A stretch of DNA of 64,000 nucleotides from Oscillospiraceae bacterium. Lineage in GTDB: Bacteria > Bacillota > Clostridia > Oscillospirales > Oscillospiraceae. Of this stretch, positions 1 through 7,850 are shown piece by piece. The translations under genes and the position numbers were made by a program. The notes below the pieces were generated by a model. The model saw nothing but the letters and a program-made list of their open reading frames with translations, did not search any database and was not told where the DNA came from. Where the stretch lies: positions 1 through 64,000 of the forward strand of contig JAHHRZ010000009.1 of the NCBI GenBank assembly GCA_020025515.1. Reading direction: 5' to 3'. Numbering within the stretch: the first letter of the stretch is position 1; every line of letters starts with the position of its first letter.

Positions 1-15
1 GCCTTAATTTTTTGA

Positions 16-103
16 AATGTCCGAGCGTTGTAACATTTCACCCCGATTTTCAATGAATTTTTTTGGCCACTGTAACATTTCGCGGACATTTGGGTTTTAT
101 AAT
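16..103 (+). promoter_or_regulatory. ABC-transporter promoter with direct and inverted repeats
   Basis: A perfect TATAAT -10 lies at 98-103, 43 bases before the ATG of the ATPase gene. Upstream are two identical copies of TGTAACATTTC at 29-39 and 71-81, 42 bp apart (four helical turns), and an inverted pair AAATGTCCG (16-24) / CGGACATTT (83-91). Such repeats are typical operators for two-component response regulators controlling peptide-sensing ABC transporters; the regulator itself would lie outside the window. A related TGTAACAATTC occurs at 3292-3302. Confidence 0.6.
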
Positions 104-145
104 ACCCTTATCAGCAGGCAGGAAGCCTTGAAAGGAGTTTTGAGT

Positions 146-811
146 ATGAGCGTCTTACAGGCGATTGATTTGAAAAAATATTACGGTACAGAGCCGAACA
201 TCACCCGCGCCCTTGACGGCGTAAACTTCTCCGTAGATGAGGGTGAATTTGTAGCGATCGTTGGAACTTCTGGCAGCGGAAAGTCTACTCTGCTTCATAT
301 GATGGGCGGACTGGACACTCCCACTAGCGGAACTGTGATCGTCCGGGGTGAAGAACTGGCGAAAAAGAATGATGAACAGCTTACCATCTTCCGCCGCCGC
401 AACATCGGATTTATCTTCCAGAACTATAACCTTGTTCCCATTTTGAATGTGTATGAGAATATCGTCCTGCCGGTGGAGCTGGACGGAGATACGGTGGATC
501 AGAAGTTTTTGGACGAGATCGTTCACCTGCTGGGGCTGGAAGATAAGCTGAAAAATATGCCAAACAACCTTTCTGGCGGCCAGCAGCAGCGTGTAGCGAT
601 TGCCCGCGCCCTGATTACCAAACCGGCTATTGTGTTGGCTGACGAGCCCACCGGCAACCTTGACAGCAAAACCAGCGCTGAAGTGCTGGGACTCATCAAG
701 CGTACCAGCTCGGAATTTCATCAAACCGTTGTGATGATTACCCACAACAATGAGATCGCCCAGCTTGCAGATCGGATCGTCCGCATTGAGGACGGAAAGA
801 TTGTAGAGTAA
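146..811 (+). CDS. ABC transporter ATP-binding protein (MacB/BceA-type)
   Basis: A 221-residue ATPase that would power the permease encoded just downstream, probably to export or release an antimicrobial peptide or lipid at the membrane. Visible motifs are Walker A GTSGSGKST (about 40-48), the Q-loop FQNYN, the ABC signature LSGGQ (about 142-146), Walker B IVLADEP with its Glu (about 162-168) and the H-loop His in MITHNN. The start at 146 is chosen because AAAGGAG precedes it; the frame is open further upstream but without a ribosome site. The gene ends 14 bases before the permease start, so the two form one operon. The exact substrate is not readable from sequence. Confidence 0.95.
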   Translation: MSVLQAIDLKKYYGTEPNITRALDGVNFSVDEGEFVAIVGTSGSGKSTLLHMMGGLDTPTSGTVIVRGEELAKKNDEQLTIFRRRNIGFIFQNYNLVPILNVYENIVLPVELDGDTVDQKFLDEIVHLLGLEDKLKNMPNNLSGGQQQRVAIARALITKPAIVLADEPTGNLDSKTSAEVLGLIKRTSSEFHQTVVMITHNNEIAQLADRIVRIEDGKIVE

Positions 812-825
812 GGAGGTGGCAGACC

Positions 826-3210
826 ATGACATGGCCTTTTGAAAATGACACCAGCGGCATAGTGAAACACTTAGCAAGTCGAGGTGTATCCGCAAATCGA
901 AAAAGAAACATCTTTATTGTTTTGACGATTGCACTTGCGAGTGCATTACTATCCGCCATTGTTCTTTATGGTTTTGGGGTCATACAGGAAACGCAAAACC
1001 GCAACCAAAAAACAGCACAGATCATGTATCATGCGATTTCTGAACAACAAGGACAGGAACTATATAATCAAGAAGAAATTGCATGGGTTGGAGAATTTTT
1101 TACCGCATTTTCGGAACAGGTAAATCATTCAACTGTTCATTTTACTTATGCAAATGCAGATATGCTGAAATCACAAAGTATGCCCTATTCGGGAGATTTA
1201 CCAACTTCAGAAGATGAAATTGTGGTACAGGAATCCTTTTTGGATAGTTTGGGCTATTCAAATGAATTGGGCCAGATAATTCAAATTCCCTTTTCCGATG
1301 GTACTACCCATGATTTCAAATTGACGGGAATCTTAGAGGTGAAAACCGGCGATATTGGCCGCTATACAGCCATTATATCGAAAGAATTGGTAAGACAGCA
1401 GTATGGCGACGGGGGCATGATTGACTACTACATTGGGCTGAAAGACGCTCAAAATATGAGTGAGGAAGAAGCCACCAGCTATGCAGACACTCTGGCACAG
1501 CAATTAAAAATTTCCGATGATAATGTGATCGTCCGTTCCACATATTTTAACTTAAAGGACACAAATCACGGAAGTGATATGCTGTTCTATTTCTTGATCG
1601 GTTTTATAACTTTCATTGGCTCCGGCATTGTGATTTATTCGATTTTTTATATTTCAGTGGCAAGCAATATCCGTAATTATGGGCAGCTTCGCACAATCGG
1701 AACTACAAAACGACAGATCAAAAAGATGGTTTACCGCGAGGGAAAAGTACTTGCTGCCATTGGTATTCCTATCGGTTTGATGATTGGAAATCTGATTGGC
1801 TATTTTCTGGTTCCTGCCGGTTGGTACTGGCTGACTGCTTTAGGTGTGACGGTCGGGGTTGGCCTTTTTGCATTTATGATTGTGATGCTTTCCATCCGTA
1901 CTCCTGTAAAAAGAGCTGCGGCAGTATCTCCAATGGAAGCATTGCGATATTCCGATTATAGTGGGAATATCAAAGAAAGTTCTGTACTGCATCGCAAAAT
2001 AACGCCTGCTTCGCTTGCTAAAATGAATCTGTCCAGACAAAAGGCAAAGTCCACTTTAACAATACTTTCTCTCTCACTCGGCGGAGTATTGATTGTACTG
2101 ATTTCGACAATGTTAGTTTCCTATGATGGCGTTGCAGAGGCAAGAGGCAGGGATTTCCCTGTCGGTGAATTTAACATTAACCTTAACGCAAATCAATCGT
2201 GGGACACTGCTGGTATTTCTTTGTCTGGATTACAGCAAAAGAATTTTCTAAATGCCGATTTTGTAAATACAGTAGAATCTATTGATGGCGTTACAGGAAT
2301 CAAGCGCTGGTATTACACAGATGCAGAATATCGCGTAAATGGTAATTCTGGAAAATGGATTCAGGGTTTTTGCCGAGATGAGCAACAGAATTTAGAAACA
2401 GAACGAATTGCGGGAACGATTGATTATGATGAGCTGGTTGCTGGTAATGGAATTGTATTGCTTCAAGAGCGTGCCGACCTCTATGATATTGAGGCTACAT
2501 TGGGTGATACCGTCGAAGTGAACTATGAAACCGAATCCGGCCAAATTTACACAAAAGCCTATACGGTCATGGGTATTGTAAACAAATATTCTTACTCTGG
2601 CTTCTCGAAATGCTTTACCCTTCCAGAGCAGCTTATGAATGAAGCAACCGGGATAGATTGCACCGGCACGATTTCCGTAATTGCAGACACAGAGAAACTC
2701 GACACAGTTGAAGCTGCATTAAATCAGCTAATAGACGGAAACAGCGATTTGGTTATGGAAACCATAGAGGAGAGTATAACTTATTATAGCCGAAATCAAC
2801 AGCTTCCCTTTGGCGCATTGCTGATCGTAGCGATCATTGTCGTATGCTTTGCTCTGATCAACCTTGTTAATACGACAATCACGAACTTTCTGTCCCGCAG
2901 GCAGGAAATCGGAATGTTACAGGCGATTGGTTTGAGTAAAAAGCAACTGATCAAAATGCTGTGTTATGAGGGGTTGATTTATTCCGTTTTTGCGACACTT
3001 GTAACATTGGTTTTTGGAACCGGACTGGGCTTTTTATCTGTACAGGTGGTTGTAAAAACAATGAATCCATACTTCCATTATTCATTTCCCTGGCCGATCG
3101 TATTGATATATTTGGCGGTCCTGCTGATTGTGCAGTTTATTTTGATTTCCTATACGACTGGAAACTTAAAAAAGCAATCTCTTGTTGAGCAAATCAGGGC
3201 AATAGAATGA
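826..3210 (+). CDS. FtsX-like ABC transporter permease
   Basis: A 794-residue membrane protein, the partner of the preceding ATPase. It starts with a membrane helix at about 30-50, followed by a large extracellular domain (about 55-250). A first FtsX-type block of about three or four helices follows (about 255-390), then another helix near 415, a second extracellular domain (about 440-660), and a final FtsX block of three helices (about 665-790). The duplicated FtsX layout with two ectodomains fits the MacB/BceB/VexP-like class used in peptide resistance. The ribosome site GGAGG sits before 826. A GC-rich terminator follows at 3223-3253. Confidence 0.92.
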   Translation: MTWPFENDTSGIVKHLASRGVSANRKRNIFIVLTIALASALLSAIVLYGFGVIQETQNRNQKTAQIMYHAISEQQGQELYNQEEIAWVGEFFTAFSEQVNHSTVHFTYANADMLKSQSMPYSGDLPTSEDEIVVQESFLDSLGYSNELGQIIQIPFSDGTTHDFKLTGILEVKTGDIGRYTAIISKELVRQQYGDGGMIDYYIGLKDAQNMSEEEATSYADTLAQQLKISDDNVIVRSTYFNLKDTNHGSDMLFYFLIGFITFIGSGIVIYSIFYISVASNIRNYGQLRTIGTTKRQIKKMVYREGKVLAAIGIPIGLMIGNLIGYFLVPAGWYWLTALGVTVGVGLFAFMIVMLSIRTPVKRAAAVSPMEALRYSDYSGNIKESSVLHRKITPASLAKMNLSRQKAKSTLTILSLSLGGVLIVLISTMLVSYDGVAEARGRDFPVGEFNINLNANQSWDTAGISLSGLQQKNFLNADFVNTVESIDGVTGIKRWYYTDAEYRVNGNSGKWIQGFCRDEQQNLETERIAGTIDYDELVAGNGIVLLQERADLYDIEATLGDTVEVNYETESGQIYTKAYTVMGIVNKYSYSGFSKCFTLPEQLMNEATGIDCTGTISVIADTEKLDTVEAALNQLIDGNSDLVMETIEESITYYSRNQQLPFGALLIVAIIVVCFALINLVNTTITNFLSRRQEIGMLQAIGLSKKQLIKMLCYEGLIYSVFATLVTLVFGTGLGFLSVQVVVKTMNPYFHYSFPWPIVLIYLAVLLIVQFILISYTTGNLKKQSLVEQIRAIE

Positions 3211-3222
3211 CCTTTTGGGATT

Positions 3223-3253
3223 GGCGGTGCGGCGTGTGCTGCCCCGCCTTTTT
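3223..3253 (+). terminator. Terminator of the ABC transporter operon
   Basis: GGCGG...CCGCC hairpin with a nested GGC/GCC stem, followed by a run of five T, 12 bases after the permease stop. It ends the two-gene operon. Confidence 0.75.
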
Positions 3254-3343
3254 CGCCTTTTCTCAAAAAAACAATAGAGATCTCCGAACTTTGTAACAAT
3301 TCGGCCTGTTTTTCTGTTCCTAGATTCACCTTGGAGGCGCAGA

Positions 3344-3448
3344 ATGAAGCCGGACTACAAAGCAATTGGAAAGCGCATTAAATCTGCTCGTATCAAAGCA
3401 GATATGAAGCAGGAAGAGCTTGCCGATCAATCGGTAGCGCCCTTTTGA
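3344..3448 (+). pseudogene. Truncated XRE-family regulator (N-terminal stub)
   Basis: The ATG at 3344 has a good GGAGG site and opens a typical XRE helix-turn-helix N-terminus (KRIKSARIKADMKQEELAD). After about 30 codons, where the recognition helix should follow, the frame runs into a 44-bp inverted repeat and stops at 3446. No remainder of the gene is present elsewhere in the window, so it is a remnant, not a gene simply split by the adjacent prophage. TGTAACAATTC 42 bases upstream resembles the repeats in front of the ABC operon, which suggests it once belonged to the same regulon. Confidence 0.75.
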
Positions 3449-3573
3449 AAAACTCGGCTTCAAAAAGGGCGCTACCTGTATGAACCCTCTGAAACTGCGG
3501 AATATGGGAGTTCAAATCCCTTCAGTTTGGGAGGAAGGCTCTTTGGCATCTTTGGAACCAGAGCCTATTTTTT
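3433..3573. other. Structured non-coding stretch between regulator stub and prophage
   Basis: Three consecutive inverted repeats. GGTAGCGCCCTTTT (3433-3446) pairs with 3463-3476. AAACTG (3492-3497) pairs with CAGTTT (3523-3528), with GGGA/TCCC nested inside. AGGCTCT (3536-3542) pairs with AGAGCCT (3560-3566) and is followed by ATTTTTT, a good rho-independent terminator on the plus strand. No gene is visible here. The first repeat begins exactly where homology to the XRE family ends, so it may mark the end of another inserted element. Confidence 0.6.
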
Positions 3574-3586
3574 GAGATAAAAAAAT

Positions 3587-3642
3587 GGTGAAACACCTTG
3601 ATTCTCTAAGGCTTTTGGCCTTGGCATCAAAAGTGTTTCACC
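3587..3642 (-). terminator. Terminator of the recombinase gene
   Basis: On the minus strand GGTGAAACACTTTTGAT (3642-3626) pairs with ATCAAGGTGTTTCACC (3602-3587), and a run of seven T follows the stem after one A. The stem begins at the recombinase stop codon. Confidence 0.8.
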
Positions 3643-5182
3643 TTTCTGGTGGCTCAGAGGTGGATTTAGTCGAACACTTACCTGCGAAGATCGCATCCGG
3701 TTCATCATCTTCTGCCTCGATTCCATCCAACGGAAGATCGATGGTGTTTTTATTGCCACAAAAGCTGAATACAATACGCATAGTGTCATCATAGACATAT
3801 ACCGCAACCAAAAATGTGTCGAACAGTTTAGCTTGGAAGCTCTTGCAGCTAACATCACCATGGCGAAACATTTCCAGTCCTGCGATAATCTCATCACGGG
3901 AAATTGTAATTAAGTTTGCCTTTTCTGCAGCAATCTTTCCAGCCAGTGCTCTCTGCTTGTCCTCCAGATCCAACAGCCTACTCTTTGTGGAGCTGGTAAT
4001 AATCCCCTGCTCAATGGCAGTCATGATATTCCCGATACTACGCTCCACCTCCGCCAGATCTTCTTCCAAAATGCCGATTGGCGATGCTGCCAACTGCTTT
4101 TTTTGATATGCAAGGGTACTGTCTGCAATCCATGCAATCACATCGTCCTGTAGTGCGTAATTGCTGATGGCGTTGGCCACTGCAAACTCAATTTGGTCAC
4201 GGCGCACATTGGCTTTGGAGCAGCTGCGTTCCGCTCGCTTTTTCCTGCAGACATAGTAATAATGCACTCCCCCACCCTTCCCAGTGCCGGACAAACCGAT
4301 CATGGGTGATTTGCAATCTCCGCAAAAAAGCTTACCGGTTAACAGATAGTCTCCTGCTCGACGCTTGGCAGCTGGGCTATGCTTCATTTTGAGTACCTCC
4401 TGTACCTTGTAGAACAGTTCATCGCTTACAATCCTCGGTATACCCCCCTCAACCCTTACATCACCATAAATGTAAATTCCGCGGTAACGCTCATTTGCGA
4501 GGAGTCTGTGGAAGCTTCCCTTGCCCCATGGGTTGCCTCGGGAGGTCCTCAATCCACGCTGGTTGAGGTCTCTACCAATGTCTGTAAGTGTGTCACCATG
4601 AGCTACCCGATGGAATATCTCACGGACAATTTCGGCCTTGGCCGGATCGAGAATATACTGGAGATTTTCATCCCGTTTGTATCCATATGGCAATGCACCG
4701 TTCGTAACCTTGCAGTTTTCTGCGTTATCATACAGACCACGCTTGATGTCCTCAGCCATGTTCTCGGAATAGAATTGATTTACATTCATCATGCTTCTGA
4801 GGGCGAATCGTCCGGCAGCAGTATCGTCAAAATCCTCTTCGGTGTATAGCACTCTGATACCAAGTTCTTGGAGCTGGGCTTCGTTGACCATGGCCTGGAG
4901 CATATTTCTACCCATGCGGTTTGATTTCCATGCGACAACATAGGCAAACTTTCCTGCCTCGGCATCGTGCATCATCCTTTGGAATTCCGGCCGACGGTCA
5001 GTTTTGCCGGAGATAGCACGATCTGCATAGATTTCCCGGATTTGGATTCCAAGCTCTTTGGCATACGCAGATGCCTCATTGACCTGTTGCTCGATACTGG
5101 CATCTTTCTGGGCATGGCTACTGTATCGTGCATATATGACACCGCTTCCGGCTATCAACTTCCCTTTCGGTTTCTTCGGCAT
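3638..5182 (-). CDS. Large serine recombinase (prophage integrase)
   Basis: A 514-residue site-specific recombinase that would integrate and excise the prophage without needing long homology. The N-terminal resolvase domain (about 12-155) has YARYSS with the nucleophilic Ser near 21, the DRAISG loop and the Arg-rich VVAWKSNRMGRN. A recombinase domain follows (about 165-265), then the zinc ribbon (CGDCKSP ... CRKKRAERSC, about 283-320) and a coiled-coil segment (about 370-420), the standard large-serine-integrase layout. The start has GGGAGG. It lies at the extreme left end of the element, as expected for an integrase next to attL. Confidence 0.95.
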   Translation of the reverse strand: MPKKPKGKLIAGSGVIYARYSSHAQKDASIEQQVNEASAYAKELGIQIREIYADRAISGKTDRRPEFQRMMHDAEAGKFAYVVAWKSNRMGRNMLQAMVNEAQLQELGIRVLYTEEDFDDTAAGRFALRSMMNVNQFYSENMAEDIKRGLYDNAENCKVTNGALPYGYKRDENLQYILDPAKAEIVREIFHRVAHGDTLTDIGRDLNQRGLRTSRGNPWGKGSFHRLLANERYRGIYIYGDVRVEGGIPRIVSDELFYKVQEVLKMKHSPAAKRRAGDYLLTGKLFCGDCKSPMIGLSGTGKGGGVHYYYVCRKKRAERSCSKANVRRDQIEFAVANAISNYALQDDVIAWIADSTLAYQKKQLAASPIGILEEDLAEVERSIGNIMTAIEQGIITSSTKSRLLDLEDKQRALAGKIAAEKANLITISRDEIIAGLEMFRHGDVSCKSFQAKLFDTFLVAVYVYDDTMRIVFSFCGNKNTIDLPLDGIEAEDDEPDAIFAGKCSTKSTSEPPER

Positions 5183-5256
5183 TTTTTCCTCCCTTCTACT
5201 TCTATAGTTAATCTATACAAGTTAGTAATAGATACAGTAATAGGATAGAAACAGTT

Positions 5257-5290
5257 CGCACGCGCACGCGCGCACGCGATGTATGCATAC
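5257..5290. other. Alternating purine-pyrimidine tract (possible Z-DNA)
   Basis: Positions 5257-5278 alternate pyrimidine and purine perfectly, mostly as CG and CA steps, and 5279-5290 alternate again after one phase break. It lies about 75 bp upstream of the recombinase start in an otherwise AT-rich 210-bp gap. No gene is visible in that gap. Confidence 0.55.
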
Positions 5291-5392
5291 TATATGCTGT
5301 TCGGGATTTCTATTGCAGAAAAAAATTGCACCCGTATGTATATGATATATACCTGTTTCGATATGGTAAAATCATTACGCCCCAAAGCAGCG

Positions 5393-5860
5393 TCATTTAT
5401 CAATTTCCAGGACAGCAAAATACATATGTTTACACGGAAGATTCCTAACACAAAAATCAGGGCAAGAGCATCCATCCGAATTTACTTTATACACTATACC
5501 ACTTTCTCCGCAAACCTGTGCTTCATGTGTATCCTGATCGTATTTAAGAAGTTTCATCGTTCTTGTATAGATAGCTCGTTTAGCTCTGTCAATTTGGCCA
5601 GGCTGTGAATGCTCCTTAAACCCCCAACGACCCCATCCTACAGCCTCGAAATCTTTCGCCCAATTGTAATAAATGGCGTTCTGAACTTCAATCTCTTGCT
5701 GAGCTATGCGCTTCGCCTGGTACTCCTTCTTTCCAGCAAGGATTTTTCGCTCAATCCGCTCACGTTCCTCCTTTTTTTTATCGAGACTAGACTTTATCAC
5801 AGAAAATGGGAATATGATTATAAAAGATACACAAAACACTGTTAGCAAAAATTTCAACAA
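5393..5860 (-). CDS. Membrane-anchored SWIM zinc-finger protein
   Basis: A 155-residue protein with an N-terminal membrane helix (about 3-22), a charged Lys/Glu-rich helix (about 27-60) and a C-terminal SWIM motif: Cys131, Cys133, Cys143 and His145 in the CxCx9CxH pattern. SWIM domains bind zinc and mediate DNA or protein contacts. The helix suggests the domain faces the cytoplasm from the membrane. The start is a TTG at 5860 with AAAGGAGG nine bases upstream. It sits 14 bp downstream of an XRE repressor in the same direction, so it is probably expressed in the lysogen. A superinfection-exclusion or lysogenic-conversion role is possible but is inference only. Confidence 0.75.
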   Translation of the reverse strand: MLKFLLTVFCVSFIIIFPFSVIKSSLDKKKEERERIERKILAGKKEYQAKRIAQQEIEVQNAIYYNWAKDFEAVGWGRWGFKEHSQPGQIDRAKRAIYTRTMKLLKYDQDTHEAQVCGESGIVYKVNSDGCSCPDFCVRNLPCKHMYFAVLEIDK

Positions 5861-5874
5861 TTTAAGCCCCTCCT

Positions 5875-6249
5875 TTACCGCTCAGATAAAAGCCCTTTTA
5901 TCGCATGGATAATAAGAGCCTGCTGATCGGGTGACAATAGCTCAAACGACTCTACATACTCCAGTGTGCGCCCATCGCCTATCTTGGCGGTGGGCGCTAT
6001 ATTTCTTTCCATGGGCACATCATATCCCATAAGCCATGCTTCCGATACATCTAGGGCAAGGCCTAAAATTGTCAATTTGTCCTGCCCTGGTTCAACTTTT
6101 CCTGATACATATTGGCTCAAATCGCTTTTAGTTAGTTTTACACCATATTGTTTGCAGTATGGCTCTGCAGCCCGCAAAATATCAACCTGGCGCAGATTGT
6201 GTGTATCCATTATCTGCTTTAATCGCTGCGCAGTACCATGTTTTTTCAT
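5875..6249 (-). CDS. XRE-family transcriptional repressor (first)
   Basis: A 124-residue regulator with a helix-turn-helix in the first 65 residues (LRQVDILRAAE ... TKSDLSQYVSGK) and a short C-terminal part, with no peptidase domain. The DLSQYVSGKVEPGQDKL segment is the usual recognition helix and following turn in phage repressors. GGAGG precedes the ATG. It is likely co-transcribed with the SWIM protein. It may control lysogeny together with the second repressor at 6530-6880; which one acts on the TGTCGCA operators is not shown by the sequence. Confidence 0.88.
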   Translation of the reverse strand: MKKHGTAQRLKQIMDTHNLRQVDILRAAEPYCKQYGVKLTKSDLSQYVSGKVEPGQDKLTILGLALDVSEAWLMGYDVPMERNIAPTAKIGDGRTLEYVESFELLSPDQQALIIHAIKGLLSER

Positions 6250-6441
6250 AGTTTATCCTCCATTTGGTTTTTCCGTTATTGCCAGATGCGCAAGTTTAAC
6301 ATTTCAAAAATGGTTTCAATTTTTAATTGCAATAGTTATACACAAAAATGTTATTTTCTATCAATTAACGGTTTATTTGTAAGCAATATGATATGATGTC
6401 TATATCGCTGAAAACAAAACGGATATAGGGGGATACATAAC

Positions 6442-6621
6442 ATGAATATGACGCAAAAAGATATTGGTAGATGCCAGGCTATTGTGAATCATGTGAATCT
6501 GGAAGTGAATCCTTCAAGCATCAAAAGTTTTATTGATTTTCTCCACTTTTGCGCTGTGCGTCTAAATACAGGTGACTCAGTTCAAGCAATTTGGAACGAT
6601 TTTCAGCGGAAAGCTGAGTGA
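6442..6621 (+). CDS. Possible small protein convergent with repressor
   Basis: A 59-residue frame starting MNMTQKDIGR, with AGGGGGA seven bases upstream. A promoter-like TTAACG-16-TATGAT lies before it. The last 92 bases overlap the 3' end of the minus-strand repressor gene at 6530-6880. No recognised domain. It could be a small regulator or an antisense-type arrangement; the ribosome site is the main support. Confidence 0.4.
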   Translation: MNMTQKDIGRCQAIVNHVNLEVNPSSIKSFIDFLHFCAVRLNTGDSVQAIWNDFQRKAE

Positions 6622-6880
6622 ATATTTCAGCGATTTCGGAAAGCCCGTCATCCACTGGGGTGGCGGGCTTTTCTTCGTCAATCCACCCCATTAGATATGC
6701 CGGAGAAACACCCAACGCGTCTGATAGGCTGCCAATAATGGAGATAGGAAAATTCTCTATATCATCGCTCTCGTACCTGTAAACAGTAGCACGGTTTTTT
6801 CCTAGGCGAGCAGCTAAATCATCAACGGAAATCCCGCATTTCACACGAGCATCTCGGATTCTTTTACCTATAGTTGACAT
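6530..6880 (-). CDS. XRE-family transcriptional repressor (second, CI-like)
   Basis: A 116-residue protein with an N-terminal helix-turn-helix (GISVDDLAARLGKNRATVYRY, read in two parts) and the AYLMGW motif common to Gram-positive phage repressors. The C-terminus is a short helical multimerisation region. It is divergent from the Cro-like gene at 7067, and the 186-bp gap between them holds three palindromes with the TCGCA half-site, the arrangement of a genetic switch. This makes it the best candidate for the main lysogeny repressor. Confidence 0.9.
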   Translation of the reverse strand: MSTIGKRIRDARVKCGISVDDLAARLGKNRATVYRYESDDIENFPISIIGSLSDALGVSPAYLMGWIDEEKPATPVDDGLSEIAEIFTQLSAENRSKLLELSHLYLDAQRKSGENQ

Positions 6881-6920
6881 ACATATTCACCTCCACTCGC
6901 TGCCTATAGTCTACCATAGA

Positions 6921-7039
6921 TGTCGCATATTTGCAACACCAAAAAATACAAAAAGAGATTTTTTCGCACTCTGTGCGAAAACGGTGTTGACAAACGCAAA
7001 TTTTTGTGGTAATGTCTAATTGTCGCACAAAATGCGACA
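6921..7039. promoter_or_regulatory. Divergent early promoter with three TCGCA-type operators
   Basis: Plus-strand promoter TTGACA (6987-6992), 17-bp spacer, TAATGT (7010-7015) with an upstream TG. Operators: TGTCGCATATTTGCAACA (6921-6938), TTTCGCACTCTGTGCGAAA (6962-6980) and TGTCGCACAAAATGCGACA (7021-7039). The last covers the expected start of transcription, so binding there would block the early promoter. A fourth copy is at 7282-7300. Confidence 0.8.
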
Positions 7040-7066
7040 AAATAAGACACAGTGAGGTGACCAATA

Positions 7067-7291
7067 ATGGCAAATATGAATATCAATAAGCTAAAGGGTA
7101 AGATCGTTGAAAATGGTATGACAGTTGAAGCTCTCGCAGAAAAGATGGGCATTGACAGATCTACGCTGTATCGTAAGATGAGCAACGACGGTGAAACTAT
7201 GCTCGTTAAAGATGCAAACCGGATCGTATCTGTCCTCAATTTGACGCAGCAGGATGCTATTGCAATTTTTTTTAGTCACTTTGTCGCATAA
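7067..7291 (+). CDS. Cro-like helix-turn-helix regulator
   Basis: A 74-residue protein, first gene of the early arm. Residues 15-40 (MTVEALAEKMGIDRSTLYRK) form a helix-turn-helix; the rest is short and helical. AGTGAGGTG precedes the ATG. Its stop codon lies inside the fourth operator palindrome. By position it is the Cro-type partner of the repressor at 6530-6880, likely binding the same TGTCGCA sites. Confidence 0.88.
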   Translation: MANMNINKLKGKIVENGMTVEALAEKMGIDRSTLYRKMSNDGETMLVKDANRIVSVLNLTQQDAIAIFFSHFVA

Positions 7292-7300
7292 AATGCGACA
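7282..7300. promoter_or_regulatory. Fourth operator palindrome (intragenic/intergenic)
   Basis: TGTCGCATAAAATGCGACA, differing by one base from the operator at 7021-7039. It overlaps the Cro stop codon and lies just upstream of the ribosome site of the antirepressor gene, so it could act as a roadblock or second control point. Confidence 0.7.
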
Positions 7301-7316
7301 TCGAAAGGAGAGACCT

Positions 7317-7667
7317 ATGGATACAGAGACAAGAGCCAGATGCCGACTTTCCATAGAACAGATTGAAGCAATCATGAAAAACCTGAAACGGTTTTCATTC
7401 AACGGATTCAACATTCGTGTGATGCAATGTGACGATGGTCCCTGGGTTGTCTTTGCGGATGTATGCAGAACGCTTGGCTACAAAAATCCGAACCATGAAA
7501 GCAAGAGGATTTTCCCTGAGGACAAACGAAAGTTGGAAATCGGTCTAAGGAACACATTAGCCGTATGTGTCAATAAGCGCGGTCTGTATTCGTTCATTTT
7601 GTTTGCTGGGAAAGAGAATGTCGAAGAATTTTGGACATGGGCTAAGAATACGATTTTTGACAGCTGA
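7317..7667 (+). CDS. BRO-N domain antirepressor-like protein
   Basis: A 116-residue protein. After a short N-terminal stretch, residues about 30-115 match the BRO-N fold (FNIRVMQCDDGPWVVFADVC ... LGYKNPNH), which is common in phage antirepressors. The usual second (ANT/KilA-C) domain is absent, so it is a single-domain form. The start at 7317 follows AAAGGAGAG; the frame extends upstream without a ribosome site. Position directly after the Cro-like gene supports a role in switching to lytic growth. Confidence 0.8.
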   Translation: MDTETRARCRLSIEQIEAIMKNLKRFSFNGFNIRVMQCDDGPWVVFADVCRTLGYKNPNHESKRIFPEDKRKLEIGLRNTLAVCVNKRGLYSFILFAGKENVEEFWTWAKNTIFDS

Positions 7668-7673
7668 GGAGGC

Positions 7674-7850
7674 ATGGTGATGGAACGGGAATACAGCAGC
7701 ATCCACATCAACACCAAAGAAATCCCGGCTCACACAGCAGACTACCTGGCTGCCGCCACGCTGGATCTTATCCATCACATACTAAAGCAACCGGGTGGCA
7801 GGGCTGCTATCGATGCAAAGATAGCGGAGAGAAAAGAAAGGATGGGATAA
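7674..7850 (+). CDS. Small hypothetical early protein
   Basis: A 58-residue frame with GAGGAGG directly upstream and a TAATG overlap with the next start. It could also start at the third codon (7680). No recognised family. The tight packing with neighbours is the evidence that it is real. Confidence 0.6.
   Translation: MVMEREYSSIHINTKEIPAHTADYLAAATLDLIHHILKQPGGRAAIDAKIAERKERMG

Noticed and set aside
3490..3535. tRNA-like T-arm sequence GGGAGTTCAAATCCC next to the prophage left end
   Set aside because: No acceptor, D or anticodon arm can be fitted around it; it folds better as a nested hairpin with AAACTG/CAGTTT.
3643..3675. Resemblance between TGGTGGCTC... at the recombinase end and the tRNA-Ala 3' end (52271-52295), considered as attachment sites
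   Set aside because: Only short interrupted matches, and the left copy is inside or at the end of the recombinase coding sequence; the 12-bp GCCTATTTTTTG pair is a better candidate.
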